Below, piece after piece: positions 16,245 through 23,941 of a DNA stretch of 40,552 bases (positions are counted from its first letter, which is position 1; the number at the start of each line of letters is the position of its first letter). The position numbers and the translations under genes were made by a program. A model generated the notes under the pieces. It did no database searches and was not told the DNA's origin. It saw only the letters and a program-made list of their open reading frames with translations. Origin of the DNA: Hyphomicrobiaceae bacterium (lineage in GTDB: Bacteria > Pseudomonadota > Alphaproteobacteria > Rhizobiales > Hyphomicrobiaceae); assembly GCA_023384095.1 (NCBI GenBank), contig JAHDXT010000035.1, forward strand, positions 1 to 40,552. Reading direction: 5' to 3'.

Positions 16245-17290
16245 TGCGCCTTCTGCTTCTGCTCCTGCTGCTGCTTCTTTTTCGCGGCAGCCTCGGCCTC
16301 GCGCTTCGACTCCGCCTCGTAGGCCGACTTGTTGTACGGCGTGCCGGACTTCTCCGCGACGTCACGCACGACCGCCCAGTCCTTCTGGTACGTGATCGGG
16401 AAGAAGCGGTCGTCGCCGTTGAACTCCTTCTGCATCTCCGGCGGGAAGCGGAAGCTGAAGAAGCATTCCTTGAGCTTGGCGGCCAGCTCCGGCTTGAGGT
16501 CGTGCGCATACGCGAACGAGGAGGTCGGGAAAACCGGGCTCTTGTAGACGATGCGGAAGTCCTCCGCCTTGATCGTGCCGCGGATCGCCATGCGCTCGAA
16601 CACGTCGGAGGCGACGGCACCCAGGTCGTAATCGCCCGAGGCGACGCCGAGCGCCGACTTGTCGTGCCCGCCCGACATCAGTGGCTTGTAGTCCTCGTCA
16701 GGCGTCAGGCCGAGGGGCGGGAACAGCACGCGCGGCGCGAGATTGCCGGAGTTGGACGAGGGCGACGTATGCGCGACCTTCTTGCCCTTGAGGTCGGCGA
16801 GCTTCTGGTAGGGGCTGTCGGCCCTGACGATGGCCAGGAGGTGATAGCCGTGCGGCTTTTCGGCCGTGCCCTTGGCCGAGAACGGGACCGCGCCGGCGAG
16901 ATTGACGGCAAACCCGGTCGGCCCGGTCGAGAAGCCGGCGAAGTGCAGCCGGCCCGAGCGCATCGCCTCGATCTCGGCGGAGTTCGACTGCACCGGGTAA
17001 TAGACGATCCGTTTGTCGATGCACTGCGCCAGGTGATCGGTGAAAGGCTTGAAGATGTTGGCGTAGACGGCCGGGTCCTCGACCGGCGAATAGGCCCACA
17101 CCAGGGTCGAGGGGTCCTTCCACTTCGACTGGTCGGTCGGCAGATCGGCGACGAGATCGCCGTTGCGGTCGCAGTACAGCGTATCGAGCTGACCGCGGTT
17201 CGGGCAGTCGTCCTGGGCCGCGGCCGGCGCCGCCGCGATGCCGAGGCCGAGGGCTGCCGCAACGGCCAGCCCGATAGTCCTGATCGTCAT
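16241..17290 (-). CDS. phnD: Phosphonate/phosphate-type substrate-binding protein PhnD
   Basis: The 349-residue periplasmic protein has a signal peptide (residues 1-25, ending AAPAAAQ) and the PhnD-type solute-binding fold. Visible motifs are [20 protein letters not shown] and the segment [13 protein letters not shown], whose Ser residues lie where PhnD proteins hold the phosphonate group. An insertion holding Cys residues ([19 protein letters not shown]) follows the signal peptide. The last 20 residues are Lys/Gln-rich ([10 protein letters not shown]). A GGAGGAAC ribosome-binding site precedes the ATG. It heads the phnDCEE operon. The ligand may be phosphonopyruvate, phosphonoalanine or another organophosphonate. 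Confidence 0.9.
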   Translation of the reverse strand: MTIRTIGLAVAAALGLGIAAAPAAAQDDCPNRGQLDTLYCDRNGDLVADLPTDQSKWKDPSTLVWAYSPVEDPAVYANIFKPFTDHLAQCIDKRIVYYPVQSNSAEIEAMRSGRLHFAGFSTGPTGFAVNLAGAVPFSAKGTAEKPHGYHLLAIVRADSPYQKLADLKGKKVAHTSPSSNSGNLAPRVLFPPLGLTPDEDYKPLMSGGHDKSALGVASGDYDLGAVASDVFERMAIRGTIKAEDFRIVYKSPVFPTSSFAYAHDLKPELAAKLKECFFSFRFPPEMQKEFNGDDRFFPITYQKDWAVVRDVAEKSGTPYNKSAYEAESKREAEAAAKKKQQQEQKQKAQ

Positions 17291-17634
17291 CCGTTCGTTC
17301 CTCCCGATGGGGTTCGCGCGGGTTGCGCCGCGTCGTGCCGCCGCTTGAGGCCGGCCGCGAAGCCGCCGGCTGCGGAGCGGAAAGATATCCGGTCACGGCG
17401 CGCCGTCAAAGCCCGAATGCGACAGCCTTTCGTCGTGTCGATGTGCTGCGCCTTGCACCTCATCCTCGCCATACCCGCAGGCCAGATGCTATCAATCAGG
17501 ATCGAGCGATCGAGGCCCGAATCCGCCATTATCGCCCGCGATCACCCGGACGCGGAGGCGGAGCGGCCGTGTTCAAACGACGAGGGATGCGAGTGGCGGC
17601 GGGAAGGCAGCGCCGCAGCGGGAGGAATTGACGA
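17291..17634. other. Divergent intergenic region between phnD and the DUF1538 operon
   Basis: This 344-base region carries the promoters for two divergent operons. The phnD ribosome-binding site (GGAGGAAC on the minus strand) and GGAGGA at 17621-17626 for the first DUF1538 gene are clear. No Pho-box, no EcfG-type pair and no stable terminator were found by eye. Small open frames here have no start signals or recognisable products. Confidence 0.5.
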
Positions 17635-18378
17635 TTGGATATCCGAGGCTTCGCTCGTCTGCTGGGCCACAACCTGCGCGACCTGCTCCCCATCATCGTC
17701 GTCATCGCCTTCTTCCAGATCGTCGTGATCGGCGAGCCGATGGCAATTGCGAGCGAGCGTATCCTCGGGCTGGTGCTCGTGCTGCTCGGGCTCACCTTCT
17801 TCGTCAGCGGGCTCGAGTCCAGCATCTTTCCGATCGGTGAAGGGCTGGCGGATGCGCTGGCGCGGAAGGGCAGCGTGGCATTGTTGCTCGGCTTCGCCTT
17901 CCTGCTGGGCTTCGGCAGCACGTTCGCCGAGCCGGCGCTGGCGGCTGTCGCCGATCAGGCGGCAGAGGCGGCGGCGAACTCGGGAGTCATCGACAGGGCG
18001 CCGGAAACGCTGGCGCAATACAGCCTGATGCTGCGGCTGGCCTCGGCGGCCGCCATCGGCGTCGGCGTGACGATCGGCGTCCTGCGCATCGTGAAGGGCT
18101 GGCCGGCGGCGTGGTTCGTGGTGGGCGGCTTCGCACTCGTCTTGATACTTACCTTCATCGGTCCGGACACATTCGTCGGCATTGCCATGGATTCCGGCGC
18201 CGCGGCCACCTCGGCCACCAACGTGCCGCTCATGAGCGCGCTCGGCATCGGGCTCGCGACCATCATGCGGGGGCGCAGCCCGCTCGTCGACGGGTTCGGC
18301 GTGGTGGCGCTCGCCAGCGTCATGCCGATGCTGACCATCCTCACCGCGTCACTCTTCATGCCCGGCGGGCCGGCATGA
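17635..18378 (+). CDS. DUF1538 membrane protein (UmpA-like)
   Basis: This 247-residue integral membrane protein has about seven hydrophobic segments. Motifs LTFFVSGLESSIFPIGEG, GFGSTFAEPALAAVADQA and MDSGAAATSATNVPLMSALG mark the DUF1538 family. A DUF1538 pair (UmpAB) from a Halomonas species has been reported as a two-component sodium/proton antiporter, so monovalent-cation/proton exchange is the best available hypothesis. The start is TTG at 17635, eight bases after a GGAGGA ribosome-binding site. The stop overlaps the next DUF1538 gene (ATGA). The Gly/Pro/Glu-containing breaks in the membrane segments resemble ion-binding sites. Confidence 0.85.
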   Translation: MDIRGFARLLGHNLRDLLPIIVVIAFFQIVVIGEPMAIASERILGLVLVLLGLTFFVSGLESSIFPIGEGLADALARKGSVALLLGFAFLLGFGSTFAEPALAAVADQAAEAAANSGVIDRAPETLAQYSLMLRLASAAAIGVGVTIGVLRIVKGWPAAWFVVGGFALVLILTFIGPDTFVGIAMDSGAAATSATNVPLMSALGIGLATIMRGRSPLVDGFGVVALASVMPMLTILTASLFMPGGPA

Positions 18379-19277
18379 GCGTCTCCCTGCAGCTCGCCTC
18401 CAGCACGCTGACGACGGTGCGGGACATCGCGCCGATCGCCGCGGTGCTCATCGCGTTCCAGGTCGCGGTCGTCCGCCGCCCACCGGCAAACTTTCGGCGG
18501 ATGCTGGTCGGGCTTGGACACCTGATCATCGGCCTGACGCTGTTTCGCGTCGGCCTCGAGACGTCCATCATCCCCATCGGCAGGGAGATGGCGGAGCAGC
18601 TCGCGGGCGCCGTTCTCAACCGCAGCGACGGGTTCTTCCGCGGGATCCTGCCGCTGTGCGCCTTCGCCGCCCTGCTCGGCTTCACGGCGACGCTGATCGA
18701 GCCGAGCCTGATCGCCATCGCCGACCGGGTGAGAGACCTCTCCGGCGGCGCCCTCAACGCATGGCACTTGCGGGTGATGGTTGCAGCCGGCCTGGCCGGT
18801 GGGCTGCTGCTCGGAACGCTGCGCGTCCTCTACGGAATCCCGTTGGAGCTCCTGGCGTTAGGCCTGTTTCTGCTGATTGCGCCACTGGCCTTGACGGCAC
18901 CCCGCCAGATCGTGCCTCTGGCGCTCGACAGCGGGGGTGTCGCCACTTCCGTGGTCGTCGTGCCGCTGATTGCCGCATTCGGCCTCGCGGTCGCAGAGAC
19001 GCTGCCCGGCCGCGATCCCGTGAAGGACGGCTTCGGCCTGATCGTGCTGGCGCTGCTGATGCCGGCCTTGACGCTGCTGATCTATGCCCATGTCTCAGAG
19101 TACCTCCGGCGGCGGCGGCAGCGACGGAATGAGCGAGCGAAAGGGAGATCGCAATGCGATTCAAGCTTGTTATCACCTTGGTGGACGACACGAGGGTGGA
19201 AGCGGTTCTCAAGGCAGCCAGAGACGCAGGCGCCACCGGAGCCACCGTCCTCACGAGCGGACGCGGCGAAGGACTGA
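18375..19277 (+). CDS. DUF1538 membrane protein (UmpB-like) with abnormal C-terminus
   Basis: This is the second DUF1538 subunit, 300 residues as encoded. It shares the family motifs with its neighbour: LTLFRVGLETSIIPIGREM, GFTATLIEPSLIAIADRV and LALDSGGVATSVVVVPLIAA. Membrane segments end at about residue 240 (LLIYAHVSEY). The following 55 residues are Arg/Ser/Pro-rich and run for 124 bases into the PII-like gene in another frame. A stop codon in frame -1 at 19130-19132 lies just before that gene's ribosome-binding site, so a one-base indel in the CGG run at 19107-19119 probably removed the ancestral stop. Sequencing error, a real frameshift or a tolerated tail are all possible. It probably pairs with the first subunit in one transporter. 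Confidence 0.83.
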   Translation: MSVSLQLASSTLTTVRDIAPIAAVLIAFQVAVVRRPPANFRRMLVGLGHLIIGLTLFRVGLETSIIPIGREMAEQLAGAVLNRSDGFFRGILPLCAFAALLGFTATLIEPSLIAIADRVRDLSGGALNAWHLRVMVAAGLAGGLLLGTLRVLYGIPLELLALGLFLLIAPLALTAPRQIVPLALDSGGVATSVVVVPLIAAFGLAVAETLPGRDPVKDGFGLIVLALLMPALTLLIYAHVSEYLRRRRQRRNERAKGRSQCDSSLLSPWWTTRGWKRFSRQPETQAPPEPPSSRADAAKD

Positions 19278-19504
19278 AACCGCAGAAGACGTTCTTCGGA
19301 CTTGACCTTTACAGCCAGCGGGACATGGTGCTGTTCGTCGTCGAGGAGCACCTGAGCCGCGAGATCATGGAGAGGATCGCGGAGGCCGGGGGGTTCGAGA
19401 CGGAACCGGGCTCGGGCATCGCCTTCCAGATCGCCATCGAGGATGCGATCGGTCTGGAAAGCCAGATGCAGCAGCTATCGCGGAAAATCGAGGATCAGAT
19501 CTGA
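19154..19504 (+). CDS. PII-like signalling protein
   Basis: The 116-residue protein has the ferredoxin-like GlnB fold: VITLVDDTRVEAVLKAARDAGATGATVLTSGRGEG at the start, a short T-loop region (residues 37-55), then VLFVVEEHLSREIMERIAEAG and a helical C-terminal extension. The uridylylation Tyr and the long T-loop of classical GlnB/GlnK are not obvious, so it is a transporter-associated PII-like protein rather than the nitrogen regulator. Such proteins bind nucleotides and gate neighbouring transporters. AAGGGAG precedes its ATG. It overlaps the tail of the DUF1538 gene and the start of the CBS gene (one base), which suggests that it regulates the DUF1538 pair. Confidence 0.85.
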   Translation: MRFKLVITLVDDTRVEAVLKAARDAGATGATVLTSGRGEGLKPQKTFFGLDLYSQRDMVLFVVEEHLSREIMERIAEAGGFETEPGSGIAFQIAIEDAIGLESQMQQLSRKIEDQI

Positions 19505-19917
19505 TGGAGCCGTCCTTCCCGACCGTCGGCGAGGTCATGCAGGGCAATCCCAGGACGATCGAGGGTCTGGCCCCCGTGAGCGAGGCTCTCGCCGTCATGC
19601 GCACCAACAACATCTCCTGCCTCGTCGTCCAGAGGCGGGACGAGCACGACGAGTACGGGATGCTGCTGATCACGGACATCGCCGGCGAGGTCATCAGCAA
19701 GAGCCGGCCCATGCGCCGCACCAACGTCTACGAGATCATGACCAAGCCGGCGCCCGCGCTCGATAAGTCCATGAACGTGAAGTATGCGATCCGCCACATG
19801 GTCCGGTTCGGGCTGACGCATTGCGTCGTGCTCAGCGCCCGCGAGCTGGCCGGCGTGGTGACGCTGAAGACCATGACCTACAGCTACCTCGGCGCGTTGG
19901 AGGCGAAGCAGACCTGA
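19504..19917 (+). CDS. CBS-domain pair protein
   Basis: The 137-residue protein is one Bateman module. CBS1 covers about residues 8-66 (VGEVMQGNPRTIEG, ALAVMRTNNISCLVV, GMLLITDIAGEVI) and CBS2 about residues 74-133 (VYEIMTKPAPAL, AIRHMVRFGLTHCVVL, LAGVVTLKTM). Such pairs bind adenine nucleotides and report energy state. The ATG overlaps the stop of the PII-like gene (TGATG). In this operon it is a second likely nucleotide sensor next to the membrane transporter. Confidence 0.9.
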   Translation: MEPSFPTVGEVMQGNPRTIEGLAPVSEALAVMRTNNISCLVVQRRDEHDEYGMLLITDIAGEVISKSRPMRRTNVYEIMTKPAPALDKSMNVKYAIRHMVRFGLTHCVVLSARELAGVVTLKTMTYSYLGALEAKQT

Positions 19918-19951
19918 GGCGGGCATCGGGCCCGGGAAAGGCTTGGGACAG

Positions 19952-20833
19952 GTGCAGCCAATCCTGGCGGCTACCGACTTCTCGCGGCGCGCGGACGCCG
20001 CCGTCAGGCGGGCCGGGCTTCTCGCCCGGGAGCATGCGGCCGAGCTCGTCGTCTGCCACGTCGTCGACGACGACCAGCCGGAGGCGCTGCGCGAGGCGGC
20101 CGTGCGCGCGGCCTCGGCGGCCTTGGGCGAGCTCGTGGAGACCGTAAGCGAGCTCCAGGGCATCCGCTGCGCGACCCCGGTCGCCCTCGGCAGCCCGTTC
20201 GACGGCATCATCCGCACCGCCGCAGCCACTGCTGCCGGCCTGATCGTGCTCGGCGCGCACCGCCGGCAGCTTCTGCAGGACATGTTCATGGGAACGACCG
20301 CCGAGCGGGTCATGCGCATCGGTCCGCTGCCGGTGCTCCTGGTCAACCGGGAGCCCTCGCGCCCCTATCGGCGTGTGCTGGCCGCGGTCGACCTTTCGGC
20401 CTGGTCCCGGAACGCGGTCGAGAGCGCGCGGCGGCTGGGCTTCCTGGCCGGAGCCGAGCTCACAATTCTGCATGCCTGCGATGCCGGGACCACAACGCTC
20501 CTGGCCGCCGGCGTCTCGGCGGAGACGTTGCGCGAGAACGCCTCCGAGGCCGCTTCGATCGCGGCGAAGGAGCTGGCCGGGTTCGCCGGGACGATCGACC
20601 TCGAGGGCGTCGCCTATGCCACCCGGGTGCGGGAGGGCCCGCCGATCCGCACAATCCTCGCCGCCACCGAGGATTTAGACGCCGATCTGGTGGTCATCGG
20701 GACGCGCGGCAGCAGCGGCCTGGCCGGTCTGCTGCTGGGCAGCGTCGCCGCGGAGCTCATTCGGGAGCTCGACCGGGACGTCCTGGCGGTGCCGGCACTG
20801 CGGCCCGCTGCTGCGCCGACTGAAATCGGCTGA
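19952..20833 (+). CDS. Tandem universal stress protein (UspA family)
   Basis: The protein has about 293 residues and two Usp domains. The first (1-140) opens ILAATDFSRRADAAVRRA and ends with VLGAHRRQLLQDMFMGTTAE. The second (147-293) opens VLAAVDLSAWSRNAVESARR and contains VIGTRGSSGLAGLLLGSVA. The second domain keeps the ATP-binding G-x2-G-x9-G-S pattern well; the first is less canonical. GTG at 19952 is preferred because GGAAAGG lies about ten bases upstream; TTG at 19943 is an alternative. It ends the DUF1538-PII-CBS operon, adding a third nucleotide-binding protein. Confidence 0.88.
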   Translation: MQPILAATDFSRRADAAVRRAGLLAREHAAELVVCHVVDDDQPEALREAAVRAASAALGELVETVSELQGIRCATPVALGSPFDGIIRTAAATAAGLIVLGAHRRQLLQDMFMGTTAERVMRIGPLPVLLVNREPSRPYRRVLAAVDLSAWSRNAVESARRLGFLAGAELTILHACDAGTTTLLAAGVSAETLRENASEAASIAAKELAGFAGTIDLEGVAYATRVREGPPIRTILAATEDLDADLVVIGTRGSSGLAGLLLGSVAAELIRELDRDVLAVPALRPAAAPTEIG

Positions 20834-20880
20834 ATACACTTCCTTAAGCATCCTCAAAGGCGTTTGCATTTTTTTTCAAG

Positions 20881-20989
20881 TTGACGCGGAACTGATTCGC
20901 GTATCGCGCGTTTCGCTCATGACCTGCGCCGTCCCCCCCCCACGCGCGGGTCAATTCTAGAGGGCACCCTAACGGGTGCCCTTTTTTTT
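20881..20989 (+). ncRNA. Candidate small RNA between usp and aldo/keto reductase
   Basis: A TTGACG box at 20881-20886 lies downstream of an AT-rich tract (CATTTTTTTTCAAG). About 75 bases further a near-perfect intrinsic terminator follows. The sequence between has no ribosome-binding site and start pair, contains a run of nine or so Cs and is GC-rich enough to fold. A weak -10 (TATCGC, spacing only 15) reduces confidence. The alternative is that the terminator simply ends the long usp transcript. Confidence 0.35.
20962..20989 (+). terminator. Strong rho-independent terminator
   Basis: The perfect eight-base-pair stem GGGCACCC/GGGTGCCC with loop TAAC is followed by eight Ts. It lies 128 bases after the usp stop codon and ends either that operon or the candidate small RNA. 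Confidence 0.92.
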
Positions 20990-21111
20990 GTCCGGACCGC
21001 TGGTGAGTGGCCGAAAGCCCGCTGATCCGGCCGTTCGGGTTTGACTTTGCCGGGCCGCTCCGGGACCATTGCGCTTCGTCTGCCTTGCCCCCCGCACCAA
21101 GGAGCCTTTCG

Positions 21112-21951
21112 ATGGATTCGATCCCGCGCGTCACCGCCGGCGGCGCCGCCATCCCCGTGATCGGCTACGGCACCTGGCCCCTCAAGGGCGAAGCCTGCGC
21201 CCAAGCCGTCGCCACCGCGCTCGCGTGCGGCTACAGGCACCTCGATACGGCGGCGATGTACGAGAACGAGGCGGCGGTCGGCGAAGGGCTGCGCGCCAGC
21301 GGCGTCGCCCGCAAGGACGTCTGGGTGACGACCAAGGTGTGGTGGGAGGACATCGCCGAGGGCGCGCTGCAGCGCTCGGCGGAGGCCAGCCTCGCACGGC
21401 TGGGGCTCGACCAGGTCGATCTGCTGCTGATCCATTGGCCGAGCAAGGCGGTCCCGCTCGCCCAGTCGATCCGCGCGCTCAATGACGCCAAGCGGCGGGG
21501 GCTCGCCCGCCATATCGGTGTCTCGAATTTCCCCTCGCGCATGCTCGAAGAGGCTGTGGCGCTGTCGGACGCGGCGCTCGTCGCCAACCAGTGCGAGTAT
21601 CACCCGCACCTCGACCAGTCGAAAGTGCTCGCCGCCTGCCGCCGGCACGGCATCGCGTTCGTCTCCTACTGCCCGCTCGGCCGCGGCTCGGTCGGCGGCG
21701 TGCTCAAGGAGCCCTCGGTGCGGGAGATCGCCGATCGCATCGGGCGCACTCCCGCCCAGGTCGTGCTGCGCTGGCACGTGCAGCAGCCGGACGTCGTGGC
21801 GGTGCCGAAGTCAGCCGATCCGAAGCGCATTGCCGAGAACCTGGACGTGTTCGGCTTCTCGCTCGAGGAGGCGGACATGCGCCGCCTGTCCGGCCTCGCC
21901 CGGCCCGACGGCCGCGTCGTCAGCCTGGCGTTCGCGCCGGACTGGGACTAG
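21112..21951 (+). CDS. Aldo/keto reductase
   Basis: The 279-residue NADPH-dependent TIM-barrel reductase has all four catalytic residues in view: Asp and Tyr in HLDTAAMYENE, Lys in VTTKVW and His in LLIHWPSK. The C-terminal cofactor motif VVAVPKSADPKRIAENLDVF is typical of the AKR3/AKR5 group related to 2,5-diketo-D-gluconate reductase. The ATG at 21112 has AAGGAG seven bases upstream. It appears to be a single-gene unit between a terminator and a repeat block. The physiological carbonyl substrate is unknown. Confidence 0.92.
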   Translation: MDSIPRVTAGGAAIPVIGYGTWPLKGEACAQAVATALACGYRHLDTAAMYENEAAVGEGLRASGVARKDVWVTTKVWWEDIAEGALQRSAEASLARLGLDQVDLLLIHWPSKAVPLAQSIRALNDAKRRGLARHIGVSNFPSRMLEEAVALSDAALVANQCEYHPHLDQSKVLAACRRHGIAFVSYCPLGRGSVGGVLKEPSVREIADRIGRTPAQVVLRWHVQQPDVVAVPKSADPKRIAENLDVFGFSLEEADMRRLSGLARPDGRVVSLAFAPDWD

Positions 21952-22004
21952 GCCGCGGGTGCTTCAGGTTTTTTCGGCCGAGATCGAAATGGCGAGCGAC
22001 CACT

Positions 22005-22263
22005 TCTCCCCTCCCCCTTGCGGGGAGGGGGCAGGGGTGGGGGGTGCCTGGGGCACGCCCACCGTCGCCCCAAACCCGTCATGGCCGCGCAGGCGGCCAT
22101 CCGCGATGCCTCTCAGCGAGTGCTCGTGGTGATGCGTCGCAGATTCCCGCCTCCGCGGGAATGACGGTGAGGGGAAAGAGTGGGGGTGTCTGGGCGCCGA
22201 CGTCTCAGCGATCGCCCCACCCTCGCGGCTCCGCCGCGCCGCCCTCCCCGTCAAGGGGAGGGC
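22005..22263. repeat. Nested palindromic repeat block
   Basis: Two kinds of inverted pair are nested. The outer pair is a CTCCCC...GGGGAGGG palindrome, at 22005-22050 (followed by GCAGGGGTGGGGGG) and in the opposite sense at 22215-22263 (CCCCACCCTCGCGG ... CCCTCCCCGTCAAGGGGAGGG). The inner pair is the CGTCAT element: CGTCATGGCCGCGCAGG at 22078 onwards and its inverse ending GCGGGAATGACGG at 22167. The inner element has the same end motifs as the copy at 7345-7480. The block fills the 322-base gap between the aldo/keto reductase and the next gene, and no coding sequence is seen in it. Confidence 0.75.
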
Positions 22264-22273
22264 TGATGGTTTG

Positions 22274-22615
22274 CTAGGGGCCGACACGGCAGGGCCGCGC
22301 TGTGGTCTTGCAGAGCCACCGGCCGCCCGACTGGGAGCAGTCCATCTTCTTGCCGACAGCCGCCGCATAGCTGCCCCAGGACTTGCCGTATTCCCAGCTC
22401 GTGAACGTGCTCCACGCCCGCATCGCGGCCAGCTCGGCCCCCCGCCTCGTCTGCAGCGAGCCTTCGCCGTAATGCTCGTGGCTGGTCATGCACGACTTGC
22501 CGCCGACGCGGCCCTGGGCATGGATCTTGTCGAGCCCGGTGGATTGCGCGGCCGCCGGCGCGGGAGCGAGCAGCGGGGCCGTCGCAATCGCAGCAAGCCA
22601 GGGCCGGGTCATCAT
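22274..22615 (-). CDS. Small secreted four-cysteine protein (paralogue A)
   Basis: The 113-residue protein has a signal peptide (residues 1-24, ending APAAAQ) and a mature part of about 90 residues. The mature part has four Cys (from Cys42) and the motif CMTSHEHYG. Paralogue B at 23942-24295 repeats the same layout: TGL..IH.Q, C-M-x-S-H-x-H-Y-G, W..FT..EYG..W.SY, CSQ, W.C and ARPC. I know no named family. Two disulfides in the periplasm are likely; the His/Cys pattern could also bind metal or haem. GGAGG precedes the tandem ATGs at 22615 and 22612. It diverges from the EipA-like gene with 122 bases between starts. Confidence 0.75.
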   Translation of the reverse strand: MMTRPWLAAIATAPLLAPAPAAAQSTGLDKIHAQGRVGGKSCMTSHEHYGEGSLQTRRGAELAAMRAWSTFTSWEYGKSWGSYAAAVGKKMDCSQSGGRWLCKTTARPCRVGP

Positions 22616-22737
22616 CGCGCCTCCATGTCGCTGTGATATTCAAGCGGATGATAATGCCACCGGCGGTTGCAGCATCGGCCGTCCGGGAAGTAAGGCTAAC
22701 GCGGCCCAGAGCGGGCGATCGATCTGGGGGAGAGCTC

Positions 22738-23895
22738 ATGCCCTGTGCACTGCTGCGGCTGATCGCCTGTCTGGCCGCGCCGATCCTGCTGCTGGCTCCG
22801 GCTGGCCCGACAGCGGCCGCGGCCTGCACGAATGCCGACATCGCCGCCGTCATCGACGGCGCGGGAGCGGCGCTGCGCAAGCTCAACGCAACCCACCAGC
22901 CGGCGCTGCAGGCGAAGCTGCGGCGGCTGGCGGATGAGCGCCACTGGAGCGAGGCCGAACGCGAGGCAAGGACGGCCGAGTTCCTGCAGGACGCCGAGAC
23001 GCGCAGGCTGAACGAGCAGGCGAGTCAGCTCCTGACCGAGCTCGACGTGCTCGGCGACGAGACCGCCTCCGAGGGCAGGAGCTGCGTAGCCAGGCTGGAG
23101 AGGCTGAAGACGGTCTCGGCCCAGCTCATCGAGGTCACGACGGCCAAGGCCTCGCATGTCACGGCGCGGCTCGATGCGGCGCTCGCCCCGCAGCGCGCCG
23201 CCGCGCCGCAGACGGCCGGGAAGCAGGAGCAGAAGACCGCGGCAACACCCGCTCCCGCGACGCCGCCGGCAGGCGCCTTGACCCGCGCGCCGCCCGCGGC
23301 TCGCTCCTGGGAGGCGGATACGGTTCGCAACGCGGCCCCGGGCGAGGCTGGACAGCCGTCCGCGCCAGCGGCGACCGCCGGGCTGCCGCCGCGGCTGCCG
23401 GAGGCGGAGGACCTCGAGTTCACCGCAGAGGACATCCGCGCCGCGGGCCGCGGCTTCTTCGGCTCCATCTCGGCCGGCCTCGCCAGTGTCATCGAGTACG
23501 CCTTCAATCAGTACGGCCGGCCGAACGGCTACATTCTAGGCTCGGAGGGCGGGGCGGCGCTGCTCGCGGGGCTGAGGTACGGCGACGGGCGACTGGTCAC
23601 CAAGAGCGGCGGCGAGGAGAAGGTCTACTGGCAGGGGCCGTCGGTCGGTTACGACGTGGGTCTCGCGGGCTCCCGGGTCATGTTCCTCGTCTACAATTTG
23701 CGCGAGCACGACGAGCTCTTCGCGCGATTCGTCGGCGTCGACGGGTCGGCGTACCTCGTCGGCGGCGTCGGCGTGACGTTCCTCAAGAAGGGCAGGGTGG
23801 TGCTGGCACCGATCCGGACAGGCCTGGGCCTGCGGATCGGCGCCAACCTCGGCTACCTCAAGTTCACGCCGAAGCCCAGCCTCAACCCATTTTGA
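22738..23895 (+). CDS. EipA-like DUF1134 protein with extra N-terminal domain
   Basis: The 385-residue envelope protein has four parts. A signal peptide covers residues 1-29. A helical domain follows (about 30-155, with two Cys and many charged residues), then an Ala/Pro-rich linker (155-220). The C-terminal DUF1134 domain (about 225-385) shows FTAEDIRAAGRGFFGSIS, YAFNQYGRPNGYILGSEGG, VYWQGPSVGYDVG and RTGLGLRIGANLGYLKF. DUF1134 is the domain of EipA, a periplasmic protein needed for cell-envelope integrity in Brucella. The N-terminal helical domain and linker are not part of that domain as I know it. The start has GGGGGAGA upstream. The gene sits between two paralogous small secreted genes on the opposite strand. 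Confidence 0.85.
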   Translation: MPCALLRLIACLAAPILLLAPAGPTAAAACTNADIAAVIDGAGAALRKLNATHQPALQAKLRRLADERHWSEAEREARTAEFLQDAETRRLNEQASQLLTELDVLGDETASEGRSCVARLERLKTVSAQLIEVTTAKASHVTARLDAALAPQRAAAPQTAGKQEQKTAATPAPATPPAGALTRAPPAARSWEADTVRNAAPGEAGQPSAPAATAGLPPRLPEAEDLEFTAEDIRAAGRGFFGSISAGLASVIEYAFNQYGRPNGYILGSEGGAALLAGLRYGDGRLVTKSGGEEKVYWQGPSVGYDVGLAGSRVMFLVYNLREHDELFARFVGVDGSAYLVGGVGVTFLKKGRVVLAPIRTGLGLRIGANLGYLKFTPKPSLNPF

Positions 23896-23941
23896 GCTGG
23901 CTTCCTCTGCCCGGGCAACCTCGCGAGCAGAGTGCGCCTGC

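Noticed and set aside
22078-22167. CGTCAT palindromes considered as a CRISPR array
   Set aside because: There are only two inverted units with unequal spacing and no array of equal spacers; they are REP-like elements.
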